From: VXNF01 sp965116465
GTDB taxonomy: Bacteria; Actinomycetota; Acidimicrobiia; Acidimicrobiales; CATQHL01
Direction: 5' to 3'
Assembly: GCA_965116465.1 (NCBI GenBank)
Contig: OZ220687.1
Span: forward strand, 2,604,001 to 2,668,000
Length of the DNA stretch: 64,000 bases
Shown here: in pieces, positions 25,141 to 34,454 of the stretch
Numbering within the stretch: position 1 is the first letter of the stretch
Layout of the letters: the number at the start of each line of letters is the position of its first letter
Notes under the pieces: model-generated
Told to the model about the DNA's origin: nothing
The model's database searches: none
The model's input: the letters and a program-made list of their open reading frames with translations, nothing else
Made by a program: the position numbers and the translations under genes

Positions 25141-27072
25141 TCACTCGGCACAGTCGTCGCCGTCGTGGCATGTCGGCTGCGGCAGGGGAACATCCAGCGA
25201 CGGATTTCGGTCGAAGAACCCCACGGGAAGCAACTGGAACCCGACCCGCTCGACCGGCATGATCGGCCAGTCCTCGGGACGCACGATGTGCGATACGCCG
25301 AACGTGTGCCACACCACCACGTCGGTGTCGACGATGTCCCGGTCCTGCTCGGTCCAAACGCTCAGACCGGCCTCGCCGGTGCTCTGGTTGGGGTAGTCCC
25401 CGGCCGCGTGCATCTCGTCGGGGCGATACGGCGTGACCCAAAGGTGCTTCTGCGCAAAGCCCGCTCGCCGGGCGACGCGCGAGTCCGGCGAAGCGAGCAT
25501 CAGTGAACTGGCCTCGGGCAGGAGCTTGAAGGCCACGGGCCGCCCGAAGCGGTTGAGCTTGGAGGGGTTGATGACCTTCCAGTAGCGGGCCTTGAGCGGG
25601 TCGATGATGCGTTGCGCATGCCGCTCGGACGCCAGCAGCGTTTCCTGGCCACCGAAGGCGTTGAGATGAGGGTTGGCCTCGCCGGGCGGGAGCGCGACGG
25701 TATCCACCTCGACGACGGAGTTCGGCGCCCCGTCCACGTCGAAATCGAGGCGCATGTTGAAGATGTGCTGGTGGTGCACGCCGCTGAGATCCGTCGAGAT
25801 GATCGTGCCGTAGTCGTCGACACCGCCGGGCGGGAGCGCCCGAGTCTGGATGACACCGGTCAGCTTGATCTCGAACTCCATGTGGCCGTCCTGGTAGAAG
25901 TACCAGTAGAAGCCGTACTCGTAGTTGCCGAGCGTGCCGATGCACGAGACGACGAGGCGTCGCGACCGCCTTACCTCGCTGGAACCCGTGCTGAGGTCCA
26001 GGTGCTTCCAGAGGATCGAGTAGTCCTCCTCGTGGATGCAGACGACGTTCCGGCACAGCTCGGGGTGGCCGTCGTCGTCGGCCACGACGGTGTCCAGGTA
26101 GCGGATCTCGCCGAGGCAGTCGCAGCCCAGGGTCAGGGAGCCCATGTTCCGGCCCATGCCGTACTCCCCGGCATCGAACGCATTGCGCCAGTGGAAGGCG
26201 TCGGTGCCGTCGCCGTAGGGCACGACCATCTCCGAGAGGGCGGCGCGGTAGAGGATCGGGCGACGCCGGCCGCCGTCGTCGTAGGCGACTTGATGCAGGA
26301 CGAGTCCGTCGGTCGGGTGCATGGAGACCCGCATGCTCCAACGCTGCCAACTGAGCAGGTTCCCGTCGATCGAGAAGCTGGGGCCCTCGGGCTGGACGAT
26401 GTCGAGGGGCTTCAGGTCGGTGCGCAGCTCGCCCACCGACGCGGCGTCGTAGTTGCCCGACTCGGGGGGAAGCGGGATGACCTCGCCGTCGAGGATCTTG
26501 AGCACCCGGTTCTCGTTGAGGTCCACGATGGCGACGACGTTCTCGATGGGCTTGGCGTAGCCGTTGTCGGTCGGGGCGTGCCGCAGGTAGGACGCCGCCC
26601 GGACCAGGCGCCGTTTCGGGTCGATTCCCTCGATCGGGAAATCGCCCACCGACCAGAGGTCCACCTGCACCATGTCGAAGTCGGTGACGCCTCTCCGGCG
26701 CAGCGCGGCACGCCAGCGCTCGTCGCTCTTGACGAGTTCGTCGACCGCGGCGAACTCCTCCATGAGGATCGGAGGCTGCGCCCCCTCGAGCGAGCGCCAC
26801 GAGGTGATCCGCCCCTCGTTGAGCGACACCACAGCCTCATAGGCAGTGCCATCGGCCCGGTTCAGCAGGGTGGCGCGCGCCCGGCGGGTGATCGGATCCC
26901 CTTGCTCGAAGCGGTACACCTCCTCCTTGGCAGGTTCCTCGAGCATGAGGAGAGGAAAGCGCAGTCGCTCCATGCCGGCGCACTCCCGCCGGATGATGGT
27001 GGCGGCTTGTTCGATCTCGGTTGCCGTCAGCGGGTCCAGCGGGTGTGTGACGGCCTCGGCTACCCCTGCCAT
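25141..27072 (-). CDS. Copper-containing primary amine oxidase
   Basis: Oxidises a primary amine to aldehyde, ammonia and hydrogen peroxide with copper and topaquinone. The 643-aa protein shows every catalytic residue: the TPQ precursor Y384 in N-Y-E-Y, the base D300 in FDAGEYGMG, and copper ligands H434 and H436 (HQH) and H595 (VSHIVRP). These numbers almost equal those of Arthrobacter globiformis enzyme (TPQ 382, D298, H431/433/592), so it is full length. No signal peptide: cytosolic. ATG at 27072 (MAGVAEAV) overlaps the preceding hydrolase stop by 13 nt. It probably oxidises the amine released by the upstream amidase steps. Confidence 0.95.
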   Translation of the reverse strand: MAGVAEAVTHPLDPLTATEIEQAATIIRRECAGMERLRFPLLMLEEPAKEEVYRFEQGDPITRRARATLLNRADGTAYEAVVSLNEGRITSWRSLEGAQPPILMEEFAAVDELVKSDERWRAALRRRGVTDFDMVQVDLWSVGDFPIEGIDPKRRLVRAASYLRHAPTDNGYAKPIENVVAIVDLNENRVLKILDGEVIPLPPESGNYDAASVGELRTDLKPLDIVQPEGPSFSIDGNLLSWQRWSMRVSMHPTDGLVLHQVAYDDGGRRRPILYRAALSEMVVPYGDGTDAFHWRNAFDAGEYGMGRNMGSLTLGCDCLGEIRYLDTVVADDDGHPELCRNVVCIHEEDYSILWKHLDLSTGSSEVRRSRRLVVSCIGTLGNYEYGFYWYFYQDGHMEFEIKLTGVIQTRALPPGGVDDYGTIISTDLSGVHHQHIFNMRLDFDVDGAPNSVVEVDTVALPPGEANPHLNAFGGQETLLASERHAQRIIDPLKARYWKVINPSKLNRFGRPVAFKLLPEASSLMLASPDSRVARRAGFAQKHLWVTPYRPDEMHAAGDYPNQSTGEAGLSVWTEQDRDIVDTDVVVWHTFGVSHIVRPEDWPIMPVERVGFQLLPVGFFDRNPSLDVPLPQPTCHDGDDCAE

Positions 27073-27965
27073 TCGATCGCCCCGACGTTGGGATTGGGCA
27101 GCAGGATGTCGTCGTAGAGGTCGGGGCGGCGACGGTCGATCAGGCGGAACGGCATGTCCCCCCGGTCGATGTCCGGATCTATGTCGGCGATGACCAGTTC
27201 CTCGCAATCGACGCCCTCGCCTCCCTCGGCCAGGATGCGTCCCTCCGGGTTGATGATCCGGCTCTTGCCGAAGAATCCCAGGTCACCGCTGCGTCCGACC
27301 ATGTTGGCCAGCACGAGATACACGGAGTTGTCGATGGCTCTGGTGGGTGATGTATGCGAGTGCAGGAACAGGTGGAGCACGACCTGCTCCGCATCGGGAC
27401 CCTCCACGTAGAAGCCCGCCAGGGAGCCGCAGATCACGCGGGCACCCTTGATCGCCAGGATCCGAGTGGTCTCCGGGAGGGAGAAATCGGCGCAGATCAT
27501 GTTGCCGACGCAGCCGGCGGCGGTGTCGGCAACGGCGATCGACGTACCGGGGGTGAAGTCCGGCGCCTCGATCGTCGGCGTGAGGTGGATCTTGCGATGG
27601 ACGTTGGTGATCTCGCCTTTCTCATCGATCAGTACCGACACGTTGGTGGGTCTCTCGCCCTCGGTGGCTCGGGCCAGCATGCCGAAGGCGACCACCATCC
27701 CGTAGCGGCGTGCGATGGTGGCCACCCTGTCGGTCGCCTTGCCCGGCACCGTGTCGAAAGCGTCGAACACCGCTGCCAACCGTGAGGGATCGCCCGAGGC
27801 CTTCGCCTCCCGGATCGTTGCGAAGCCCGGCAGGTAGCCCTCGGGGAGGACCGCCAACTTCACACCCTGCTCGCCGGCATCGACGAGCCACTGCTCGGCC
27901 TTGTCGAGGGTGGCGCCGGCGTCCCCGTCGACCGGGCAGATCTGGACGGCGGCGGCGCGCAGCAT
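27060..27965 (-). CDS. Carbon-nitrogen hydrolase (N-carbamoylase/amidase-like)
   Basis: Nitrilase-superfamily hydrolase of 301 aa with the intact triad E42 (VLPEGYLPGF), K125 (VHRKIHL) and C158 (NMICADFSLPE). The substrate loop is unlike that of the first C-N hydrolase at 4755, so they are not recent duplicates. Its ATG overlaps the last base of the HyuB stop, and it overlaps the amine oxidase. Hydantoinases yield N-carbamoyl acids, and members of this superfamily remove the carbamoyl group, so an N-carbamoyl-amino-acid amidase role fits the context (inference). Confidence 0.87.
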   Translation of the reverse strand: MLRAAAVQICPVDGDAGATLDKAEQWLVDAGEQGVKLAVLPEGYLPGFATIREAKASGDPSRLAAVFDAFDTVPGKATDRVATIARRYGMVVAFGMLARATEGERPTNVSVLIDEKGEITNVHRKIHLTPTIEAPDFTPGTSIAVADTAAGCVGNMICADFSLPETTRILAIKGARVICGSLAGFYVEGPDAEQVVLHLFLHSHTSPTRAIDNSVYLVLANMVGRSGDLGFFGKSRIINPEGRILAEGGEGVDCEELVIADIDPDIDRGDMPFRLIDRRRPDLYDDILLPNPNVGAIEWQG

Positions 27966-29836
27966 CAGCCTGCCGGAACCACGGCCTCGTCGCTGCTCGT
28001 GAGGGTGATCTTGCCCTCCTCGACGAGCCTGTAGAAGTTCTCGCCGCGGTCGAACAGCTTCAGCGGCGGCCGATCGGCTCGAATGGCTGCTCGTTGGGCC
28101 TCCGTCGCCTCGGCGTCGAGTTGGAGTTCGTAGTCGTCGTCGGTCGGCAGGAACAGCACGCCGTAATCGTCTCGGGCGCTCTCATGGGAGACCAGACCAC
28201 GCCGCACATCCAGCAGCACCGAAGCCGGGTCACGGTCCAAGGGGTCGCCCCAGCCGCCGCCGCCGGGGCTGAGCACCCGCAGGATGTCGCCCTTGCGAAC
28301 GTCGATGGAGTCAGACTTGCCGGGTAGCACCTTCTCGTCGGGCGTGTCGGGGTTCAGGAGCCACACCGAGCCCTGGCCGGCCTTGCCGCCCTTGACCCCC
28401 CACGGTTGCAGAGTGGCCCGGTCGGAGTGAATCAGCATCTCCCCGTCGATGAGGATCTCGATGTCCTTGAAGTAACCCAGTCCACCCCTGAACGTTCCGG
28501 CCCCACCGGAGTCCTGGCGCAGGCCCAACCGGACGATGCGGACCGGGAAGTTCGTCTCGGCGAACTCCGCCGGCATGTTCCTGGACTCCGGAGCCACGTC
28601 CACGGTGTCGGCGCCGTCGGCGAAGGGGCGGGCGCCGGATCCGGCGCCGGTGATCTCCCGCAGCAGGAAGTACTCGCCGTCGTTGTCGAAGCCGAACAGC
28701 CCGTAGGAGGAGATGGACTCCGACGGCGCCGGCACGAACCCCCCCGAGGCCTTTGCCAGGATGCCCAGACCCAGGTCGAGGATGCGCAGCAGCGGGAACG
28801 TGCGCCAGCCGCAGGCGGCCGGCCACTCCGGGCTGAGCACGGTGCGCTCGGGCAGCGTGCACGTGATCACCTCGTTCACGCCGTCGTTGATGATCATGTC
28901 CGGGGCGAAGGCCAGGAAGAGCGTGCCGAGCGACTTGGCGTAGTAGCGGCCGTTCGCGGGCCAGTTGAGGGAGCCCTTGATCTGCGGGTCGGTGCCGGAG
29001 AAGTCGAAGTTGATGCCCTCGGGCGTCTTCGTCATGGTGGCCCGCAGCTTGACGTAGTGGCGCGGCTCACGAGGCTGCACGTCGACGTACTCGCAGAAGT
29101 CCTCGAATGTGTAGGCGCCATCGGGGATCATCGGCAGGACCGTCTCGCGCAGGCTCCGGGAGCAACGGTCGAGCAGCCCCTGGAAGGTCTGTGCCAGCGC
29201 CTCAGCGCCGTAACGCTCACACAGCTCCTCGACGCGGACGACGCCGATGCCGCAGGCGTTGACGAAGGCGTCGATGTCGGCCCGCAGATCGTCCGGGAAC
29301 CGCGAGTTGTTCAAGATGGTCTCGAAGAGCGCCACGTTGAGCTCTCCTCGGTCGTAGAGCTTCACCGGCGGGACGACGAAGCCCTCCTGGAAGATCTCGA
29401 AGGCTGTGAGCGGGACGCTGCCCGGGGTCAGGCCCCCGATGTCGTTGACGTGCCCGAACACCTGCACATAGGCCACGATCTCCTCACCGGAGAAGACCGG
29501 CCGCGTGATGCACATGTCGCCGAGGTGGGTGATTCCGCCGTCGGACTTGTACGGGTCGTTGTAGAGGAAGACGTCGTCCGGATGGATGTTGCCGGCGAAC
29601 TTGGTCATGATCGGCGTGGGCACCGAGGCGAACGACAGGGCCGTCACGCTGTTGCCGTGCGAGTCGAAGATGCCCGACCGGTGGTCGTGCTGCTCGCGCA
29701 CGATCGTGGAGCGCGCCGTGCGTTCCACCTGGATCTCCATCTCGCGGCGTGCCGACTCGATGGCACCTTCGATGATCTCGAAGAGGATCGGCTCGAACTC
29801 GGTGGTCACTTCAGAACCGTTGCCGGTGGGTGACAT
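27965..29836 (-). CDS. hyuB: Hydantoinase B/oxoprolinase subunit
   Basis: B subunit (623 aa) of the ATP-dependent hydantoinase/5-oxoprolinase/acetone-carboxylase family. Family features include the start FEIIEGAIESARREMEIQVERTA, HPDDVFLYNDPYKSDGGITH and GHVNDIGGLTPGS, and the glycine-rich end LSPGGGGWGDP. ATG at 29836 follows AAAGGAG. It is 61 bp after HyuA. Possible reactions are N-methylhydantoin or 5-oxoproline ring opening, or ketone carboxylation; the neighbouring C-N hydrolase favours ring opening. Confidence 0.92.
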   Translation of the reverse strand: MSPTGNGSEVTTEFEPILFEIIEGAIESARREMEIQVERTARSTIVREQHDHRSGIFDSHGNSVTALSFASVPTPIMTKFAGNIHPDDVFLYNDPYKSDGGITHLGDMCITRPVFSGEEIVAYVQVFGHVNDIGGLTPGSVPLTAFEIFQEGFVVPPVKLYDRGELNVALFETILNNSRFPDDLRADIDAFVNACGIGVVRVEELCERYGAEALAQTFQGLLDRCSRSLRETVLPMIPDGAYTFEDFCEYVDVQPREPRHYVKLRATMTKTPEGINFDFSGTDPQIKGSLNWPANGRYYAKSLGTLFLAFAPDMIINDGVNEVITCTLPERTVLSPEWPAACGWRTFPLLRILDLGLGILAKASGGFVPAPSESISSYGLFGFDNDGEYFLLREITGAGSGARPFADGADTVDVAPESRNMPAEFAETNFPVRIVRLGLRQDSGGAGTFRGGLGYFKDIEILIDGEMLIHSDRATLQPWGVKGGKAGQGSVWLLNPDTPDEKVLPGKSDSIDVRKGDILRVLSPGGGGWGDPLDRDPASVLLDVRRGLVSHESARDDYGVLFLPTDDDYELQLDAEATEAQRAAIRADRPPLKLFDRGENFYRLVEEGKITLTSSDEAVVPAG

Positions 29837-29897
29837 GTGTCGGCTCCTTTGGGTGGTCGTCGGTCTCTTCGTCAGCCGTCGTCAGGCAGGTGGTACC

Positions 29898-31949
29898 TCA
29901 GGCGAGGTGGATGATCAGATTGCCGAGCGCATCCACCCGGGTGTTGGCCCCCGGCGGCACCAGCACGGTGGAGTCGTACTCGACGATGATCGCCGGGCCC
30001 GCAACCTCGTGACCGACCGCAAGCCGATCCCGGTCGTAGAGGCGGGTCTGCTGCTGTCCGTGGTGGGGGCCGTAGTACACGTCCCGATCCCCGAGGACGG
30101 CGTCAGCAACCGATCCCTCGCGGGGGGTTGTCTCCGCCAACTCGATCCGGGGTAGTGGGCCGGTTCCTCGGACGCGCAGGTTGACGAATTCCACGGCCTG
30201 CTCACCGGCGTAGTGGTAGCCGTAGGTGCGCTGGTGCTCGGTGTGGAACGCGTCCACGGCGGCCTCGAGACCGGAGGCGGACACCGGCCCGTCCGGAACG
30301 GGAACGGTCAATTCGGTGGCCATGCCGACGTAACACAGGTCGGCATACCGTTCCGTCGTGGGAGTGGCGATTCCCTGGCCGCGGATGTCGGCAACGACCT
30401 TCGCCTCGAGTTCGGTGAACGTGGTCCCGATCCTGGTGGGGGAGATGTTCTCGGCGCGCGTATTGACGGTCTGCACCGCGCTCGCCTGGATGTCCGCCGC
30501 CAGCAGGCCCAGACAGGAGCCGAGGCCGGGACGCGGAGGAATCACGATCCTGCGGATTCCCAGTTGGTCGGCCAACTCGGCGGCGTGCAGCGGGCCGGCC
30601 CCGCCGAAGGCGAAGAGCGCGTACTCGCGTGGGTCGCGGCCGCGGGCGATCGAGACCTGGCGCACCGCTGCGGACATCCGGGCGGCGGCCAGCTGCAGGA
30701 TGCCGTAGGCGAACTCCTCGGGCGCCAGCCCGAGCTTGCCGCCGACGGTTCCGACGACGTCCCGCGCCGCCTCGGCGTTCAACGGCATGTCACCGCCGAG
30801 CAGGTAGTCCGGGATCCGCCCGAGGACGAGGTTGGCGTCGGTGACCGTGGGTTCGGTCCCGCCCTTCCCGTAGCAGACCGGCCCGGGGTCGGCGCCGGCA
30901 CTCTCGGGGCCGACCCGGAGGCGGTCCCCGGTGCCCAACGACGCGATCGACCCGCCTCCGGCACCGATGGACACGATGTCGATCGATGGCATACCCATCG
31001 GGTAGATGTCGAGCAGTCCCTCGGTGGTCAGGAGGGGCCGACCATTCTCGACGAGGGCCACGTCGGTGGACGTTCCCCCCATGTCGTAGGTGAGGACCTT
31101 GTCCTCGCCGATCTGATCGGCCAGCCAGGCCATGCCGAGCACTCCGGCACTGGGGCCGGAGTAGGCGATGGTCGCCGGCTGCTCCACCACACGATCGCTC
31201 TGTGAGAGCCCCCCCGAGGAGCGCATCAGTAGTAGCGGGGCCGAGTAGCCCGCAGTCTTGAGGCGGCTGTCGAGGCTTGCGAGGTAGTCGCTCACGAGCG
31301 GCATCAGTGCTGCATTCAGACACGTCGTCATGGCCCGCTCGTACTCGCGGAACTCCGGCAGGACGTCCGAGGAGATGGTCAGGAAGCAGTCGGGGTGAAT
31401 CTCGCGGAACACGTCTCTTGCCCGCTGCTCGTGAGATGGATCCAGGTAGCTGTGCATGAAGCACAGGGCGACGGCGTTGATGCCCTTCTCCTTGAAGAAC
31501 TCTGCGGCGGACCGCACGTCGTCGGTGCTCATCTCCTCGAGCACTTCGCCCGTGTGGGTGATGCGACCCCGCACCTGCCGCACGTTCTCGAGGGGGACGA
31601 CTCGAGGCGGCTTGACCCAGGTGTAGATGGCTCCCCAGTCGCCGGGCACGGTCTGGCGGGCAATCTCGATCATCTCCCGATAGCCGTGCGTCACGATGAA
31701 GCCCAGCGACGGCCAGCGCTTCTGCAGGACGGCGTTGAGTGCAACCGTGGTGCCGTAGTGCAGGCCGACGACGTCGGTCGGCTCGAAGTCCGCAGCGGCC
31801 CGCAGATCAGCCAGGCCCGCCAGGAAGGCCCGCGTGTCGTCGTCCGGCGTCGACGGGGTCTTGGCGGCATAGAGCTCGCCGTCCTCGTTGAAGGCCAGTA
31901 GATCAGTGAACGTACCGCCGGTGTCGACTCCCACCCATACGTCTGCCAT
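29898..31949 (-). CDS. hyuA: Hydantoinase A subunit (ATP-binding)
   Basis: A subunit (683 aa) of the same enzyme. It has the actin/HSP70-like phosphate motifs VGVDTGGTFTD at the N-terminus, YDMGGTSTDVAL (about 292), and the glycine-rich ALFAFGGAGPLHA and VSIGAGGGSIA. These bind ATP used to activate the ring amide. Two starts are possible, GTG 31955 and ATG 31949; AAGGAG is nine bases from the ATG but only three from the GTG, so ATG is preferred. Forms a pair with hyuB and follows a bicupin gene by 86 bp. Confidence 0.93.
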   Translation of the reverse strand: MADVWVGVDTGGTFTDLLAFNEDGELYAAKTPSTPDDDTRAFLAGLADLRAAADFEPTDVVGLHYGTTVALNAVLQKRWPSLGFIVTHGYREMIEIARQTVPGDWGAIYTWVKPPRVVPLENVRQVRGRITHTGEVLEEMSTDDVRSAAEFFKEKGINAVALCFMHSYLDPSHEQRARDVFREIHPDCFLTISSDVLPEFREYERAMTTCLNAALMPLVSDYLASLDSRLKTAGYSAPLLLMRSSGGLSQSDRVVEQPATIAYSGPSAGVLGMAWLADQIGEDKVLTYDMGGTSTDVALVENGRPLLTTEGLLDIYPMGMPSIDIVSIGAGGGSIASLGTGDRLRVGPESAGADPGPVCYGKGGTEPTVTDANLVLGRIPDYLLGGDMPLNAEAARDVVGTVGGKLGLAPEEFAYGILQLAAARMSAAVRQVSIARGRDPREYALFAFGGAGPLHAAELADQLGIRRIVIPPRPGLGSCLGLLAADIQASAVQTVNTRAENISPTRIGTTFTELEAKVVADIRGQGIATPTTERYADLCYVGMATELTVPVPDGPVSASGLEAAVDAFHTEHQRTYGYHYAGEQAVEFVNLRVRGTGPLPRIELAETTPREGSVADAVLGDRDVYYGPHHGQQQTRLYDRDRLAVGHEVAGPAIIVEYDSTVLVPPGANTRVDALGNLIIHLA

Positions 31950-32035
31950 AGCCACGTACTCCTTGCCTCTGTCCGGCGCCTGACGTTGACGACTCGAACT
32001 CGGTGTTCAGCCGGACCACGATGCGCCGGGGGAGC

Positions 32036-32959
32036 CTAGCACGGGCGCCTCTGGGCCAATCCGGCCGCGCGAGCTGCTGAGGAGACGTCTGAACCCCACG
32101 GTGGACCCGCCGGCAACGGGAGATGCCGGGGGTTCTCCAACCACGAGACACCGTCCATGTATGCCGAGATCAGAGCCGGCGTAATGGGTGGATCGTGGAA
32201 ACAGAAATCTGCTGGGGCGTCGGTGTGGACAAGCAGGATGCACCCCCTCTGGGTAAGCAGCGGGCCGTGGCGGTGATGCGACGGGTTGCCGACGTAGCTC
32301 CCCGCCGCCTGCCGGCCGGTTCCGGGCATGAAGAAGTCCCCGGTGAGCCAGATGATCTCCTCCCAGCATCCCGGGTGGGACTCCTGGCGATGGTCTCCCA
32401 CGAAGCCCGACACGAGGACGACGATGCGGAGCAACCCCTTCGGTCCGCCGTGGACGTCGCCACGCACCGGGTCGGGGAGGCGCAACGATTTCGACCACAC
32501 GCCGTGGAGCCGGCCGGGCGCCTGCAACTCGGCGGGGAACACGGTGGGTTCCCAGGGAAGGTCGACCGTCCGCACGACGAGGGGTGTGGCGTCGTAGTAG
32601 TCGTCCGGGGCGAAATGGGGACTCCAGATGGCGACGCCTCTCGCGGCGATGAGACACGTTGCCCGGACAGGGGCACAGCCGGTGGGCACGGCCAGGAAAC
32701 CGCCGGCGCCGAGCCGATCCCCGTCGACTGTCAGCGAGCCCTCCAGTACCAGAAGTTCCAGCGTTCCCCCGTCGCCCCCGACCGGTGCCGACCAGCCGGG
32801 GGGAATGTCCACCAAGAGGGTCCGCTGGCCCGTCGCGGGATTCTGCGACAGCAGGCGTCCGGAGCAGCCATGCAGCATTCCCGGCTCGGAGACGGGCGCG
32901 GCTGGGACATCGTCGATCCGGAAGAACTGTGCGACGCCGCGATCGGGGCTGGGGCTCAC
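32036..32959 (-). CDS. DUF4437-like bicupin protein, paralogue 2
   Basis: A 307-aa relative of the protein at 24109. Shared features include PPGWSAPVGGDGGTLELLVLEG near residues 50-72, GAGGFLAVPTG, LRLPDPVRGDVHGGPKGLLR, and GSYVGNPSHHRHGPLLT. The second cupin's metal-like residues (SHPGCWEEIIWLTGD) differ from the first copy (VHYDTWEEMVW), so ligand or metal use may differ. The start is GTG at 32959, overlapping the preceding small gene by 4 nt. It lies between the methyltransferase unit and hyuA, linking the importer and catabolic halves of the block. Confidence 0.65.
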   Translation of the reverse strand: MSPSPDRGVAQFFRIDDVPAAPVSEPGMLHGCSGRLLSQNPATGQRTLLVDIPPGWSAPVGGDGGTLELLVLEGSLTVDGDRLGAGGFLAVPTGCAPVRATCLIAARGVAIWSPHFAPDDYYDATPLVVRTVDLPWEPTVFPAELQAPGRLHGVWSKSLRLPDPVRGDVHGGPKGLLRIVVLVSGFVGDHRQESHPGCWEEIIWLTGDFFMPGTGRQAAGSYVGNPSHHRHGPLLTQRGCILLVHTDAPADFCFHDPPITPALISAYMDGVSWLENPRHLPLPAGPPWGSDVSSAARAAGLAQRRPC

Positions 32960-33276
32960 TCGCTCTCTGTTCCGTGGTCGCTGATGGCACGCAGGAAACG
33001 TGCCAGGAAGGCGTCTCGGTCAGTGATCATCGACGGTGCCCGCTCGGGGTCGAGCGCCGACTCCTCGATGAGTGAGGAGACGTCCATCCCCCGGTCGGCC
33101 AGGGCGCCCTCCAGGAGGCTCAGCCGCTCGCGGAGCTGCCAGACCTCCGCTCCCAGAGCCAGGATGATTCCGAGCAACCGGTCGTGGACGGGGTCGTCGA
33201 AGGCATGGTACGCCCGAGTCGAGGAACCCTCTGCGGCCTCCGGCGGAGTTGACGAGGGTTCGGGTGGCGGTGCCAA
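32956..33276 (-). CDS. Hypothetical small protein, acidic, partly coiled coil
   Basis: A 106-aa protein that I do not recognise. A disordered Pro/Ser-rich N-terminus (1-20) is followed by a helical amphipathic stretch (about 30-62, DRLLGIILALGAEVWQLRERLSLLEGALADRG) and an acidic C-terminus (DRDAFLARFLRAISDHGTESE). No membrane helix or metal site. The start appears to be TTG at 33276. Tight packing (7 bp after the methyltransferase, GTGA overlap with the bicupin) supports a real gene and suggests a partner or accessory subunit of one of these enzymes. Confidence 0.6.
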   Translation of the reverse strand: MAPPPEPSSTPPEAAEGSSTRAYHAFDDPVHDRLLGIILALGAEVWQLRERLSLLEGALADRGMDVSSLIEESALDPERAPSMITDRDAFLARFLRAISDHGTESE

Positions 33277-33283
33277 GGGTGTC

Positions 33284-34411
33284 TCAGGCGTCCGGTTTGT
33301 CGGCCTCGTTCACCCAGCGGTTCTCCGGCCGGAATTCCCCGGTGCGGAGCAGTGCGGCCGTGCCCCAATAGGTCGGCTCGTCATAGTCCAGGGGGCCGTC
33401 GGCGACGTTCACGAAGCCGATCCGGCGCATCAGTGCCTTGAAGTCCCGCGACAGGAACTGGTCCCAGAACGCCTCACCGTTCCCCTCACAGTCGAACGAC
33501 TGGAGGAAGGCCCTGTCCGGCGGCAATTCTGCATAGGGCGGCATGTCCAGGAAGCGGATATGCCCGCCGGGCCGCAGCAGCCGGTAGGCCTCGGCCATGA
33601 CCGAATCGAGCACCTCGGTGCTCAGTTCGTGCAGCAGGAGGAATCCGGCGATGAGGTCGAAGCTCCCGTCGGGATATCCGGTCGCCGTGGCGTCGCGCTG
33701 CTCGAACGCGATGGCCAGGCCGCGCTCCTCGGCGGTCAGGTGTGCCCAGCGAAGCGCCGCCGCGGAGATGTCGATGCCGACCACCTCGGTCGCATCGGGG
33801 TAGGCCTGGCGAAGAGCCATCGTGAGGCCGCCGAAGGAACAGCCCAGGTCGAGGATTCGCTTGTACGCGCCCTCTGGCGCCCCTCCGGCGAATGCCACCA
33901 GCGCACCCGGGGGACTGCCCGTGTAGCCCGTGCGCCACGCCATGCGGTACAACGCCCCACCCCGCTCGTAGACGGGGCCGACGAGGGGGTCGCCCCAGTA
34001 CCCGCCGGGTACCAGGTGGATGTCGTCGAGCCCCTCGCTGTCACGCGCGGTGTAGTACCCGGGCAACTCGAGGGCGGGATCGAGGACCAAGCGGCCGAGG
34101 GGCTCCTCCGGCATCTCTTCGAGGATCCCGGCCAGCCGGTCGGTCTGGTCCTCGAGTGAGCGCCTTGCGGCGGCCCACCCCATCTTCTGCGCCTGGTGCT
34201 GCGTGGCGGCTGCGAACCGGTAGAGCGGACTCGGCGCGATGACCGCGGCCGCCTCCTCCATCGTGGCCGGCTCGGGCCCGCCTGTGGCCGTCTCACGTGC
34301 GTAGGCATCGAGGATGCCCTTCACGTGCACGGTGTAGTTGTATCCCCGCAGCCCTTCGAGGTAGTCGAAGTGAGCCGCCTGCTCCTGGGTCGGAGCAGGC
34401 AGCTCAGGCAT
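33284..34411 (-). CDS. Class I SAM-dependent methyltransferase
   Basis: A 375-aa methyltransferase. The SAM site is seen in the C-terminal half: motif I RILDLGCSFGGLT (about 187-199), acidic loop VVGIDISAAAL, motif FDLIAGFLLLHEL and the post-motif RLLRPGGHIRFLDMP. The first 170 residues are a helical, family-specific domain with GYWGDPLVGPVYERGG, perhaps for substrate binding. Substrate unknown. It lies 43 bp after the ABC binding protein gene and just before the small acidic protein and bicupin, on the same strand, so it likely acts on the imported compound. Confidence 0.82.
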   Translation of the reverse strand: MPELPAPTQEQAAHFDYLEGLRGYNYTVHVKGILDAYARETATGGPEPATMEEAAAVIAPSPLYRFAAATQHQAQKMGWAAARRSLEDQTDRLAGILEEMPEEPLGRLVLDPALELPGYYTARDSEGLDDIHLVPGGYWGDPLVGPVYERGGALYRMAWRTGYTGSPPGALVAFAGGAPEGAYKRILDLGCSFGGLTMALRQAYPDATEVVGIDISAAALRWAHLTAEERGLAIAFEQRDATATGYPDGSFDLIAGFLLLHELSTEVLDSVMAEAYRLLRPGGHIRFLDMPPYAELPPDRAFLQSFDCEGNGEAFWDQFLSRDFKALMRRIGFVNVADGPLDYDEPTYWGTAALLRTGEFRPENRWVNEADKPDA

Positions 34412-34454
34412 CTCGTCTCCTCAGCAATCGCGTGCGGTGGCTCGGGTCCCGTTT

